The notes under the pieces were generated by a model. The model was not told the origin of the DNA, ran no database searches, and worked only from the letters and a program-made list of their open reading frames with translations. A program made the position numbers and the translations under genes. Shown here piece after piece: positions 32,081-40,206 of a DNA stretch of 64,000 nt. Every line of letters begins with the position of its first letter. Positions within the stretch are counted from its first letter, which is position 1. This DNA comes from Pusillimonas caeni (lineage in GTDB: Bacteria; Pseudomonadota; Gammaproteobacteria; Burkholderiales; Burkholderiaceae_B). Location: the NCBI RefSeq assembly GCF_003545815.1, contig NZ_PDUW01000012.1:1-64000 (forward strand). The letters are read 5' to 3'.

Positions 32081-32800
32081 CTAACGACGGCCCGCCAGGC
32101 TGCCGCCGCCGTCCACGCCCAGCACCTGCCCGGTGATGAAGCCCGCCTCGGCCGACAGGAAGAAAGTGACGGCCGCCGCCACCTCGGCAGGCTGGCCCAG
32201 CCTGCCCATGGGTATCGATTCGAGCGCCGCCTTCTCGGCCTCGCTGCCCACCGGGCTGTTGGCCCGGAACAGCTCTGTTTCCACCGGCCCCGGCGACACC
32301 GCGTTGACCGTGATGCCGAAGGGCGCGAGTTCGATCGCCCAGGTGCGGGTGCAGGCGATGAGCGCGTTCTTGGCCGCCGCATAGCTGGTGCGGTTGGGCG
32401 AGCCGTGCACGACGCGGCTGCAGATGTTCACGATGCGCCCTTCGTGGCGCGCCTTCATCGAGGCGACGAAGGCCTGCGTGACTTGCACCGCAACGCGCAC
32501 GTTGAGGTCGTAGACCTGGTACAGCGAGCCCAGGTCGATCTCGCCCAGCGGTTCGGGCTTGACGATGCCCACATTGTTGACGATGGCGTCGACCGGATAC
32601 TTTTCGCGGATCACGCGCAGCATGTCCTCGGTTTCGCCGGCGTTGGACAGGTCGCACGAATACAGATAGCCGGGAAAATCGATGTCCTGCGTATGGCGGG
32701 CCAGGCCCACCACGTGGCAGCCCAGGTCGGCCAGACGCCGGCTGATGGCCCAGCCTATGCCCTTGGTGGCGCCGGTGACCAGCACGCATTGATTCTTCAC
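32081..32800 (-). CDS. SDR-family oxidoreductase
   Basis: 239 residues of a classical short-chain dehydrogenase: cofactor motif TGATKGIG, NNVGI, catalytic Ser...YxxxK as SYAAAK, and NAVSPGPVETELF. It resembles FabG-type 3-oxoacyl reductases but is not next to fatty-acid genes, so the substrate is unknown. The start is a GTG (32800) supported by AAAGGAA seven bases upstream. It lies between alr and radA in the same orientation. Confidence 0.85.
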   Translation of the reverse strand: MKNQCVLVTGATKGIGWAISRRLADLGCHVVGLARHTQDIDFPGYLYSCDLSNAGETEDMLRVIREKYPVDAIVNNVGIVKPEPLGEIDLGSLYQVYDLNVRVAVQVTQAFVASMKARHEGRIVNICSRVVHGSPNRTSYAAAKNALIACTRTWAIELAPFGITVNAVSPGPVETELFRANSPVGSEAEKAALESIPMGRLGQPAEVAAAVTFFLSAEAGFITGQVLGVDGGGSLAGRR

Positions 32801-32883
32801 GATGTATTCCTTTCGTAAATTGGAGCTTGCATGGATGCGGGGCCGGCGAACGGCGGCGTGTAGCACGCCCTGCCGGGCAACGC

Positions 32884-34017
32884 CTATTCGGCCTGGACGG
32901 AAACCGGCACGCGCGGTGCCAGCGCGCATAATAACTCGTACCCGATCGTGCCGGAAGCGTGGGCGACCTGATCGACCGAGGGCCCGTCATGGCCCCACAG
33001 CACCACGGACGACCCGATGCCCGCCTGCGGCACGGGGGTTAGATCCACGATCAGCATGTCCATCGAGACCCTGCCCAGCAGATGGGTCGGCCGCCCGTCC
33101 ACCGTCACGGGCGTACCGTTGGGCGCATGGCGCGGGTAGCCGTCGGCGTAGCCGCAGGCCACGACGCCCACCCGCATGGCCTGCGGCGCCACGAAGGAGT
33201 GTCCATAGCCCACCCCCTGCCCGGCGGCCACGTCCTGGACGCCTATGATTTGCGAACGCAGCGTCATGGCGGGCTGCAGGTCCAGATCGTGGGCCGACTG
33301 ATTGGGAAACGGCGAAGAACCATAAAGACAGATGCCGGGACGCACCCATTGCTCGAATTCCGGCGGCGTCCACAGCCAGTAGCGCGGCGTCAGCGTGGCC
33401 GCCGAATTACATAGGCTGACAGGGCCGGGAAGGTCGCGGGTCGCTTCAAGAAAAACGCCGAACTGGTCCTCGGTGACGCTCACGTTGTCGTCCGCGCGCG
33501 CAAAGTGGGTCATCTTGCCTACCGTATCGAGCACGCCGCGCCGCTGCTCGGCCAGTGCCTGATGATAGGCGTCGGCGTACTGGTGCGCCGCAAAGCCCAG
33601 GCGGTTCATGCCCGTGTTGAGCTTGACCAGCGCGTGCAGGGGCCGGCCGGGCCCCGTTGCCTTCAGCATGTCGAACTGCTCTTGGCAATGCAGTGTGGTC
33701 CATAAACTATAATCCCGAAACGCGGCAATATCGGCGGGCTCGAAAAAGCCCTCGAGCATCAGGATGGGCTTGCTCCATCCGGCTTCGCGGCATCTCACGG
33801 CCTCGTTCAGATCGAGCATGGCCAGGCCCTGCGCCTGCTCGAACGCGCGTACCGCATTGTGAATGCCATGGCCATACGCATTGGCCTTGACGACAGCCCA
33901 GATATGGGGGGCAACCCGGTTGTCCTGCTGGCTGAAACTGTTCAATTGCCTGGCGACGACCGCCAGATTGTGCTTTAACGACGGCAACGAAATCGAAGCC
34001 GAAATTGGACGTGGCAT
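32884..34017 (-). CDS. alr: Alanine racemase
   Basis: PLP enzyme making D-alanine for peptidoglycan. 377 residues. The PLP lysine is in WAVVKANAYGHG (near residue 44), and the second catalytic base tyrosine is in GVGYGHSF. The substrate segments NTGMNRLGF and RVSMDMLIVDLTP are also present. GGGGAG precedes the ATG. Its start codon is only 30 bases from that of divergent hpnC, so one of the two promoters must lie within the other gene's coding region. Confidence 0.95.
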   Translation of the reverse strand: MPRPISASISLPSLKHNLAVVARQLNSFSQQDNRVAPHIWAVVKANAYGHGIHNAVRAFEQAQGLAMLDLNEAVRCREAGWSKPILMLEGFFEPADIAAFRDYSLWTTLHCQEQFDMLKATGPGRPLHALVKLNTGMNRLGFAAHQYADAYHQALAEQRRGVLDTVGKMTHFARADDNVSVTEDQFGVFLEATRDLPGPVSLCNSAATLTPRYWLWTPPEFEQWVRPGICLYGSSPFPNQSAHDLDLQPAMTLRSQIIGVQDVAAGQGVGYGHSFVAPQAMRVGVVACGYADGYPRHAPNGTPVTVDGRPTHLLGRVSMDMLIVDLTPVPQAGIGSSVVLWGHDGPSVDQVAHASGTIGYELLCALAPRVPVSVQAE

Positions 34018-34047
34018 AAAACTCCCCTAATAGCGAAAGTCTAATCC

Positions 34048-34932
34048 ATGTCGACACCCGATGTGAAACGGCGGGAGCACTACGAAAACTTCCCGGTCGC
34101 CTCCCTGCTGCTGCCCCGGCGCCTGCGCGCGCCGGTCTCGCATATTTATCATTTTGCCCGCAGCGCAGACGACATCGCCGACGAAGGCGACGATGCGCCG
34201 GCTGTGCGTCTGGAGAAACTGGCCGCTTACCGCCGGGCCCTGCTGGCCATGCGCGACGGACAGCCCGGCATGCCGGCCGACGCCCCCCTGCACGACGTCT
34301 TCGCCCCCCTGGCGTACACGGTGCACGCCTGGCGCCTGCCGCTGCAGCCCTTTCTCGACCTGCTCTCGGCCTTCGAACAGGACGTCACCACCCATCGCTA
34401 TCCCGATGACGCCGCCCTGCTGGATTATTGTTCGCGCTCGGCCAACCCCGTGGGGCGGCTGATGCTGCATCTTTACGATGCGTGTGAACCGGAAAACCTG
34501 CGCCGGTCCGATGCGGTCTGCACCGGACTGCAGTTGGTCAATTTCTGGCAGGACGTGGCGATCGACTGGCGGAAAGCGCGCGTCTACCTGCCGCAGGACA
34601 AGCTCGCCCGCCACGGCGTGGACCAATCACATATCGCGGCCGGACGCTGCGACGCCGCCTGGCAATCCCTGATGCGGGAACAATGCGCCCAGGCCCGCGG
34701 CCTGCTTTTGCAAGGCATGCCGCTGGCGCGGCGCCTGCCGGGACGTATCGGCCTGGAACTGCGCCTGGTCGTGCTGGGCGGCCTGCGTATCCTGGAGCGC
34801 ATGGAACCATTACACTACGACGTATTCCAAAACAGACCCACGCTGCGCAAGCGCGACTGGCTGCTGCTTTCATGGCGGGCGCTGCGCGACGTCGCGCGCC
34901 CTCACCCTTACCCGGCTTCGACCACGCAATGA
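34048..34932 (+). CDS. hpnC: Squalene synthase HpnC (hydroxysqualene-forming)
   Basis: 294 residues of the squalene/phytoene synthase fold. The first aspartate-rich motif is SADDIADEGDD and the second is FWQDVAIDW. HYENFPVASLLLP at the N-terminus is typical of HpnC. It converts presqualene diphosphate to hydroxysqualene in the HpnCDE route. It is first in a three-gene operon linked by ATGA overlaps. Confidence 0.93.
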   Translation: MSTPDVKRREHYENFPVASLLLPRRLRAPVSHIYHFARSADDIADEGDDAPAVRLEKLAAYRRALLAMRDGQPGMPADAPLHDVFAPLAYTVHAWRLPLQPFLDLLSAFEQDVTTHRYPDDAALLDYCSRSANPVGRLMLHLYDACEPENLRRSDAVCTGLQLVNFWQDVAIDWRKARVYLPQDKLARHGVDQSHIAAGRCDAAWQSLMREQCAQARGLLLQGMPLARRLPGRIGLELRLVVLGGLRILERMEPLHYDVFQNRPTLRKRDWLLLSWRALRDVARPHPYPASTTQ

Positions 34933-35792
34933 GCCCCGACGAATACTGTCAGAACAAGGCCGCCCAAAGCGGCTCCAGCTTCTATTACTCGTTTCTCTTC
35001 CTGCCGCCGGAGCAGCGCAAGGCCATCACCGCCCTGTACGCCTTCTGCCGGGAAGTGGACGACGTCGTGGACGAATGCAACGACCCGTCGGTGGCCCGCG
35101 CCAAACTGGCCTGGTGGCGCAGCGAAGTCGAACGCATGTTCGAAGGCAAGCCCGACCACCCCGTCACCCGCGCCCTGGCCCCCCATCTGGCCGAGCGCCG
35201 CATCACCGCCGAGCGCATGCAGGCCGTCATCGCCGGCATGGAAATGGACCTCGACCAGACCCGCTACCTCGACTGGCCCGGCCTGCGCACCTACTGCTGG
35301 CATGCGGCCGGCGTCGTGGGCGAGCTGTCGGTGGGCATATTCGGCTACACCGACGACAGCACCCTCGTCTATGCCGACAAGCTGGGCCTGGCCTTCCAGC
35401 TGACCAACATCATCCGCGACGTCGGCGACGACGCCCGCCGCGGACGCATCTACCTGCCCATCGACGAACTGCAGCGCTTCGACGTCAAGGCCTCCGAGAT
35501 CCTGAACAGCCAGCACTCCGACCGCTTCGAAAAACTCATGCAGTTCCAGGCACAGCGGGCGCGGCAATACTATCGCGAAGCCATGCAGGCCCTGCCCGAA
35601 GCCGACCGCCGCAACCAGCGCCCGGGCCTGGCCATGGCCGCCATCTATCACGCCCTGCTCGACGAGATCGAGCGCGACGGCTGGCATGTGCTGGAGCAGC
35701 GCGTCTCGCTCACGCCCATCCGCAAGTTCTGGCTGGCCTGGAAAACCTGGGTCAGCGGCGGCCGCGGCCTGGTCAAGCAACTGGCCCGATGA
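34929..35792 (+). CDS. hpnD: Presqualene diphosphate synthase HpnD
   Basis: 287 residues from the ATG overlapping the hpnC stop (34929-34932). Starts MSPDEYCQNKAAQSGSSFYY. Aspartate motifs are EVDDVVDECND and NIIRDVGDDARRGRIYLP. It condenses two farnesyl diphosphates to presqualene diphosphate; the ispA product made at 59352-60263 is its substrate. It overlaps hpnE by ATGA. Confidence 0.94.
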   Translation: MSPDEYCQNKAAQSGSSFYYSFLFLPPEQRKAITALYAFCREVDDVVDECNDPSVARAKLAWWRSEVERMFEGKPDHPVTRALAPHLAERRITAERMQAVIAGMEMDLDQTRYLDWPGLRTYCWHAAGVVGELSVGIFGYTDDSTLVYADKLGLAFQLTNIIRDVGDDARRGRIYLPIDELQRFDVKASEILNSQHSDRFEKLMQFQAQRARQYYREAMQALPEADRRNQRPGLAMAAIYHALLDEIERDGWHVLEQRVSLTPIRKFWLAWKTWVSGGRGLVKQLAR

Positions 35793-37246
35793 AGGTCGCC
35801 GTCATCGGCGCAGGCTGGGCCGGCCTGAGCGCCGCCCTGGAGCTGCACCGCTTGGGGCACGACGTGACGGTATTCGAAGCCGGCCATAGGCTGGGCGGCC
35901 GGGCGCGCGGCGTGCATTCGCCACGGTTGGATGCGGTTATAGACAATGGGCAGCACATTATGCTGGGCGCTTATACCGAGACCCTCGTGCTGATGCGCAG
36001 GCTGGGGCTGGAGCCCGACGATTTGCTCTACAGCATGCCGCTGGCCCTGCAGTCCGCTGACGGGCGTTTTGAGCTACGGGTGCCGAACCTGCCCGATGCG
36101 CTGGCCCTGCCCGCCGCCCTGCTGAGCGCAAAAGGCATCAGCTGGCCCGAGCGCCTGCGGCTGGCCACGCTGATGTCGGGCCTGGCACGGCGCGGATGGA
36201 AGGTCGACGCAGGTTCGGTCCGCCTGACCGTCGCCCAATGGCTGGCGCGCGGCCGGCAGTCTGCGCGCCTGATACGCAGCTTCTGGGAGCCGCTTTGCCT
36301 GGCCAGCATGAACACCCCCATAGACCAGGCCTGCGCCCAGCTCTTCGCCAATGTGCTGCGCGACAGCCTGGGCGCCGGGCCTCGCGCCTGCCAGGTGTTG
36401 ATCTCGCGCGTCGACCTTTCGTCCCTGTGGCCTGAACGGCTTCCAGCCAACATACGTGTGCTGCGCGGGCATGCGGTTCGCCGCCTGGACTTTGGCCTGG
36501 GGCCCATGGAAGCCCTACGCGCCCTAGAAACCCCTGACACCCGGACTTCAGACGCACCGGATGCCCGCGCAGCAAGCTCGCCTGAGCTCCATCGCCCGGA
36601 CGCCGTTGGACATCATGGCGTGCTAGTGGATGGCCAGCCTCTCGATGCGGTGGTAGTAGCCACCAACGCCCAGCCCGCCCGCCGCCTGCTAAGCCGGCTG
36701 CCTGCTACCGAAGACTCGCAGAAATATCTGGCCATGCTCGACGTCTTCGAGCCCATGCCCATCGCCACCCTGACCCTGGAGCTCTCGGCCCTATGGGACA
36801 TGCCCCACTCCATGTTGATGCTGGCCGACTCACCCACAGACGGCCGCTTTGGCCAGTGGCTGTTTCACTGCAATGTGTTCCTGTCCGAGCCGCCGCCCAC
36901 CAGCCGGCTGAACATCGTGATTAGCAACGCGGCGGGCCTGCGCGACCACAGTGAAGAACAGGTGGTACAGGGCGTACTGGCGCAGATTGCCGAACAGGCC
37001 GCCGGCATGCCTTCCATGCCTTCAGTGCGCAACCACGAGCTGATCACCGAAAAGCGCGCCACCTTTGCCGCCGTGCCGGGCCTGAAGCGGCCGTCCAACG
37101 TCACGCCCTGGCCGCGTGTATATGTAGCGGGCGACTGGACGGACACCGGCTACCCGGCCGTGCTCGAAGGCGCAGTGCGCAGCGGCCTGGAGGCGGCGCA
37201 GGCGGTGTGCGGAGTTAATAACAACAGCCGGCAAGACGTTAATTAA
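35789..37246 (+). CDS. hpnE: Hydroxysqualene dehydroxylase HpnE
   Basis: 485 residues, FAD-dependent amine-oxidase/phytoene-desaturase fold. The dinucleotide motif is VAVIGAGWAGLSAALEL with E31-type acceptor region VFEAGHRLGGRARG; the C-terminal FAD segment is RVYVAGDWTDTGYPAVLEGA. It reduces hydroxysqualene to squalene, completing HpnCDE. A polar, low-complexity stretch (about residues 245-275, rich in D, A, P, S) interrupts the middle and looks like a lineage-specific loop. No shc (squalene-hopene cyclase) follows; the next sequence is the accessory region. Confidence 0.93.
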   Translation: MKVAVIGAGWAGLSAALELHRLGHDVTVFEAGHRLGGRARGVHSPRLDAVIDNGQHIMLGAYTETLVLMRRLGLEPDDLLYSMPLALQSADGRFELRVPNLPDALALPAALLSAKGISWPERLRLATLMSGLARRGWKVDAGSVRLTVAQWLARGRQSARLIRSFWEPLCLASMNTPIDQACAQLFANVLRDSLGAGPRACQVLISRVDLSSLWPERLPANIRVLRGHAVRRLDFGLGPMEALRALETPDTRTSDAPDARAASSPELHRPDAVGHHGVLVDGQPLDAVVVATNAQPARRLLSRLPATEDSQKYLAMLDVFEPMPIATLTLELSALWDMPHSMLMLADSPTDGRFGQWLFHCNVFLSEPPPTSRLNIVISNAAGLRDHSEEQVVQGVLAQIAEQAAGMPSMPSVRNHELITEKRATFAAVPGLKRPSNVTPWPRVYVAGDWTDTGYPAVLEGAVRSGLEAAQAVCGVNNNSRQDVN

Positions 37247-37333
37247 GCTGCTGTCCGACGCGTATTCGCTTTGGCCCTGGACAAAAATGCCCCCCATGCA
37301 TTCCTACACTGTTATGATGCGTACCACACACTC

Positions 37334-37352
37334 ATGAATAGCAGTGACCTCC
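37334..37352 (+). pseudogene. Possible remnant of hicA toxin start
   Basis: An ATG opens M-N-S-S-D-L, the usual first six residues of HicA mRNA-interferase toxins, and then runs directly into the start of the hicB remnant. The remaining ~50 hicA codons are absent. In an intact module hicA precedes hicB, so this looks like an internal deletion that fused the first codons of hicA to the hicB start. The match is short, so this is tentative. Confidence 0.4.
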
Positions 37353-37742
37353 GTGAAATACCCCATCGCTATTGAGCTGGGTACCGACACTACCGCCTGG
37401 GGCTAGTCGTACCCGACCTGCCCGGCTGCTTCGCCGCAGCGGACGACGGCGTAGACGAAGCCATTGAAAACGCCAAGGAAGCCATCGCCGCCTGGATCGA
37501 AGAAGCCATTGCCAATGGCGAATCCATTCCCAAGCCGTCCAGCATTACAGCGCTGCAAAAAACCGGCGAATATGATAGCTGGATCTGGGCCATTGCGGAA
37601 GTCGACCCTGCCCTGATCGACGACACCACCGAACGCGTCAACATCCCTGCCCCGCAGGATTCTCGCCTTGCTCGACCAGCGGGCGAAATCCGCCGGAGAA
37701 AGCCGGTCGGGTTATATCGCCTGGATGACGCTAATGCATTAA
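37353..37742 (+). pseudogene. Frameshifted HicB-type antitoxin
   Basis: A GTG opens KYPIAIELGTDTTAWG and hits TAG at 37404. With one extra G in the TGGGG run, the frame continues as LVVPDLPGCFAAADDGVDEA and an AIENAKEAIAAWIEEA segment, the HicB partial-RNase H fold. A second shift near 37645-37650 is needed to reach RILALLDQRAKSAGESRSGY and the TAA at 37740, the C-terminal ribbon-helix-helix part. Two independent frameshifts plus loss of the toxin make a real pseudogene more likely than sequencing error. A -10-like TATGAT lies at 37313-37318. Confidence 0.75.
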
Positions 37743-37775
37743 GCATGAAAGCCTGAAGGCCGCTTCTTCAAGAGC

Positions 37776-37855
37776 CAGGCCGGCCCGGGAAGCTGGAGCC
37801 CTACCAGTAATACATCAAGGATATGTGCTTCTATAGAAAATGAACAGGCCGGCCC
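37776..37855. repeat. Paired CAGGCCGGCCC direct repeats
   Basis: CAGGCCGGCCC occurs at 37776-37786 and 37845-37855, 69 bases apart, each containing the palindrome GGCCGGCC. The ten-mer GCTTCTTCAA is also repeated beside each. They lie between the hicB remnant and the VapC-like fragment, so they may be a recombination scar. The rest of 37743-38125 shows no intact gene. Confidence 0.35.
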
Positions 37856-37960
37856 TGCTTCTTCAACAACGATGCGGCCCGTTTATCGAATGAAGCAAAT
37901 ATTTCTCCATCCATCCAACCAAGCGCCAATGCCATTGGCAAAATCGTCCCTCCTTTCGAG
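37831..37960 (-). pseudogene. Possible C-terminal fragment of a PIN-domain (VapC) toxin
   Basis: On the minus strand 34 codons ending at 37831 read MALALGWMDGEIFASFDKRA then ASLLKKQGRPVHFL and stop. This resembles the last third of VapC PIN toxins, where a (T/S)FD(K/R) motif precedes a final strand. Just upstream, in a different frame, DDFAN appears where the family has its (A)DFADA catalytic motif, implying a frameshift. No promoter, antitoxin or N-terminal half is recognisable. Confidence is limited by the short length. Confidence 0.35.
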
Positions 37961-38125
37961 TAAGACAATGTCCGCTCGCGACCCAAAAGCGACGGTGGGC
38001 ATCGCGTCTCAAAGCGGTCAGCGTCTGTCGCTCAGTAGGCCAATACTCAGGAAGCTTTTCGTCAGACGCTCAGATTCCAAGCTATAGTTCGCCTTAGCAA
38101 ATATGCCGGGATTTGCGGGATTTTT

Positions 38126-38266
38126 ATGCTTGACCAAGTGCATATTGAGTCATTAGTAAACGCAGACTGCAAGCTGTATTCGGAGGAAAGCCGTGTGCAG
38201 CTTACTCCGCATGTTCTGCGGTATACACACCATTCAACTAATAATTCGCTACTTCGGAAACGATAA
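38126..38266 (+). CDS. Small ORF immediately upstream of the OLD-type ATPase
   Basis: 46 codons starting MLDQVHIESLVNADCKLYSE and ending in a basic LLRKR. The stop (38264-38266) is two bases before the GTG of the ATPase gene, a spacing that suggests coupled translation. GGGA lies just ahead of the ATG with a short T-rich spacer. The peptide is polar with no membrane segment or recognisable family. It could be a leader peptide, a small subunit or an accident of sequence. Confidence 0.35.
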   Translation: MLDQVHIESLVNADCKLYSEESRVQLTPHVLRYTHHSTNNSLLRKR

Positions 38267-38268
38267 AA

Positions 38269-39939
38269 GTGATTTCATCCTTTCAGCTTAAGTTCGGACG
38301 ATCCCCAGACACTCCCGGCGAAACAATTGCTGCGACACCAGTAACGGTGTTCGTCGGTCCGAACAATTCCGGTAAGAGCCGCATCCTACGGGAAATTGAG
38401 CATTTCTGCCGAACGGGTCAGAAACATGCCAATGATTCGCTCCTAGCCGAGCTAACCTTTTCTGGACTAACTTCGGAGCGAGCAGCCCAATCAATTGAAC
38501 GAATTTGCCAACCTCCTCAGCCAGGTGAGGCGCAGCAGTTGGATCATGTCTTCGTAGGTAGCAAGTACGGCAGAAACCAGGTGCCAATTGCATCGCTCAA
38601 ACAATTTGTAGAGGCCCCGACGTCGAACATTTCGGCGTTCTGTCAGTGGTATTTAACGCACCTAACACTGATGCTTGACGGCAGCAGTCGCATTGGGCTC
38701 GTTAGGCAGCAAGGAGCTGGCGATCTTCAGCATCCCCCCGAGAGTAGTTTTCAAATGCTCTTCCGAGATGACGCCAAACGGCACGAAGTGCGGCGTATCG
38801 TCTTTGACGCTTTTGGCCGCCACTTTGTCTTGGATCCTACCAATCTGGGGCAACTGCGAATCCGGCTCTCTGATAGAGCTCCACGAGACGACATGGAGGA
38901 GAGGGGCATTCATGCGGATGCGGTCCAGTTCCACTCGTCTGCGCAGATCATTGATGAGGCGAGCGATGGCGTGAAGGCTTTCACAGGCATTGTCACAGAG
39001 GTCATGGCCGGTGATCCAAGTGTGGTGCTGGTTGATGAGCCTGAAGCCTTCTTGCATCCGTCGCTCGCCTCCAAGTTGGCGCAAGAAGTTGCTCGCGCGG
39101 CTCTATCGGCAGATAAGAGGATATTCGCGTCTACGCACAGTCCTCAGTTCGTAATGGGGTGTATCCAATCGGGGGCCCCAGTGAACATTATTAGGCTCAC
39201 ATACAGAGGTGGAGTAGCCACCGCACGAATCCTTCCAAGCGACGAACTATTGGAGCTCATGAGGCATCCTCTGCTGCGCTCGACTGGACTGCTAAGTGGT
39301 CTTTTCTACGAGTTTGTGATTGTCACTGAGTCAGATGCCGATAGGGCGTTCTACCAGGAGGTTAACGAACGTTTACTTCAGTTCAAGCCCGAGTGGGGTA
39401 TTCCGAATTGCCTATTTATTAACGCCCAGAACAAGCAGACAGTTCAGACATTGCTTAGACCATTGCGTAAGCTCGGAATTCCTGCTGCGGGCATTGTGGA
39501 CGTGGACATTTTGAAAGAAGGCGGGGTGAACTGGATGAACTTGCTGATGAGTATGGACGTTCCTCATCTTTCCCGCGGGGGCTTTGCCACGTTGCGAACG
39601 GCAGTGAAGAATGCAATGGACGCTACCGGCAAAGACATGAAACGGCAGGGTGGCCTGGCGATCCTTAGCGACACAGACAGGCAGGCGGCCGAGGATCTGC
39701 TCAATCAGCTAAAACAGTATGGGACCTTTGTCATCCCGGGTGGCGAGTTGGAGTCCTGGATGAAACATCTTGGCGCTACTGGTCACGGCCCAGCGTGGCT
39801 GATCGACATCTTTGAACGTATGGGCGAAGATCCGAGCAATCCCAATTACGTCCGACCATCTGAGGATGATGTATGGGTGTTTATACGTGATATCAGAGGC
39901 TGGTTAGTAGACCCGACGCGAAGAGGCATTCCGGCATAG
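38269..39939 (+). CDS. OLD-family AAA ATPase with TOPRIM domain (candidate defence gene)
   Basis: 556 residues. ABC-type ATPase core: Walker A GPNNSGKS at residues 30-37, Walker B VVLVDEPEAFLHPS near 252-265, and switch histidine in ASTHSPQFV near 288. A TOPRIM-like domain follows: VIVTESDADRAFY near 350 and the D-x-D of GIVDVDILKEGG near 412, then PGGELESW near 495. This is the layout of OLD (overcoming lysogenization defect) nucleases, many of which act in phage defence. The start is GTG with GGAAA upstream. There is no UvrD-like helicase (GajB) or reverse transcriptase beside it. Base composition is clearly richer in A+T than the core genes, indicating horizontal acquisition. It converges with an HNH gene. 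Confidence 0.8.
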   Translation: MISSFQLKFGRSPDTPGETIAATPVTVFVGPNNSGKSRILREIEHFCRTGQKHANDSLLAELTFSGLTSERAAQSIERICQPPQPGEAQQLDHVFVGSKYGRNQVPIASLKQFVEAPTSNISAFCQWYLTHLTLMLDGSSRIGLVRQQGAGDLQHPPESSFQMLFRDDAKRHEVRRIVFDAFGRHFVLDPTNLGQLRIRLSDRAPRDDMEERGIHADAVQFHSSAQIIDEASDGVKAFTGIVTEVMAGDPSVVLVDEPEAFLHPSLASKLAQEVARAALSADKRIFASTHSPQFVMGCIQSGAPVNIIRLTYRGGVATARILPSDELLELMRHPLLRSTGLLSGLFYEFVIVTESDADRAFYQEVNERLLQFKPEWGIPNCLFINAQNKQTVQTLLRPLRKLGIPAAGIVDVDILKEGGVNWMNLLMSMDVPHLSRGGFATLRTAVKNAMDATGKDMKRQGGLAILSDTDRQAAEDLLNQLKQYGTFVIPGGELESWMKHLGATGHGPAWLIDIFERMGEDPSNPNYVRPSEDDVWVFIRDIRGWLVDPTRRGIPA

Positions 39940-40206
39940 CCCGCCATACTTTGTGGTCGACTAGGTCAACCAATATCCACCTTAACGGCGGCTTTTCCTG
40001 AAGTCAATGGTTGTTTTGGGCCGTCTGAAGTCTATTACCGCGGTCACAACCGATCCTTTGCAGCCGGTCAGCATAGGTTGAAACCACAGTCAAAAGCAGT
40101 CGGTCGAACCAGCCGTTATCGACGGGAATCCGCCTCTACGAGGGAATAGTTCAGACCAACTTCCAAGGGGAGGCTGCGGTTTTCAACTAGACCCAGCGCC
40201 CTAAGG

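Noticed and set aside
33682-33713. TTGGCA...TATAAT on the plus strand inside alr as an hpnC promoter
   Set aside because: The spacer is 20 bases and the site is more than 300 bases from hpnC, so it is not convincing.
39940-40206. Possible att site, tRNA fragment or terminator between the OLD-type and HNH genes
   Set aside because: No tRNA-like fold, convincing hairpin with T-run, or repeat shared with the island edges could be found by eye.
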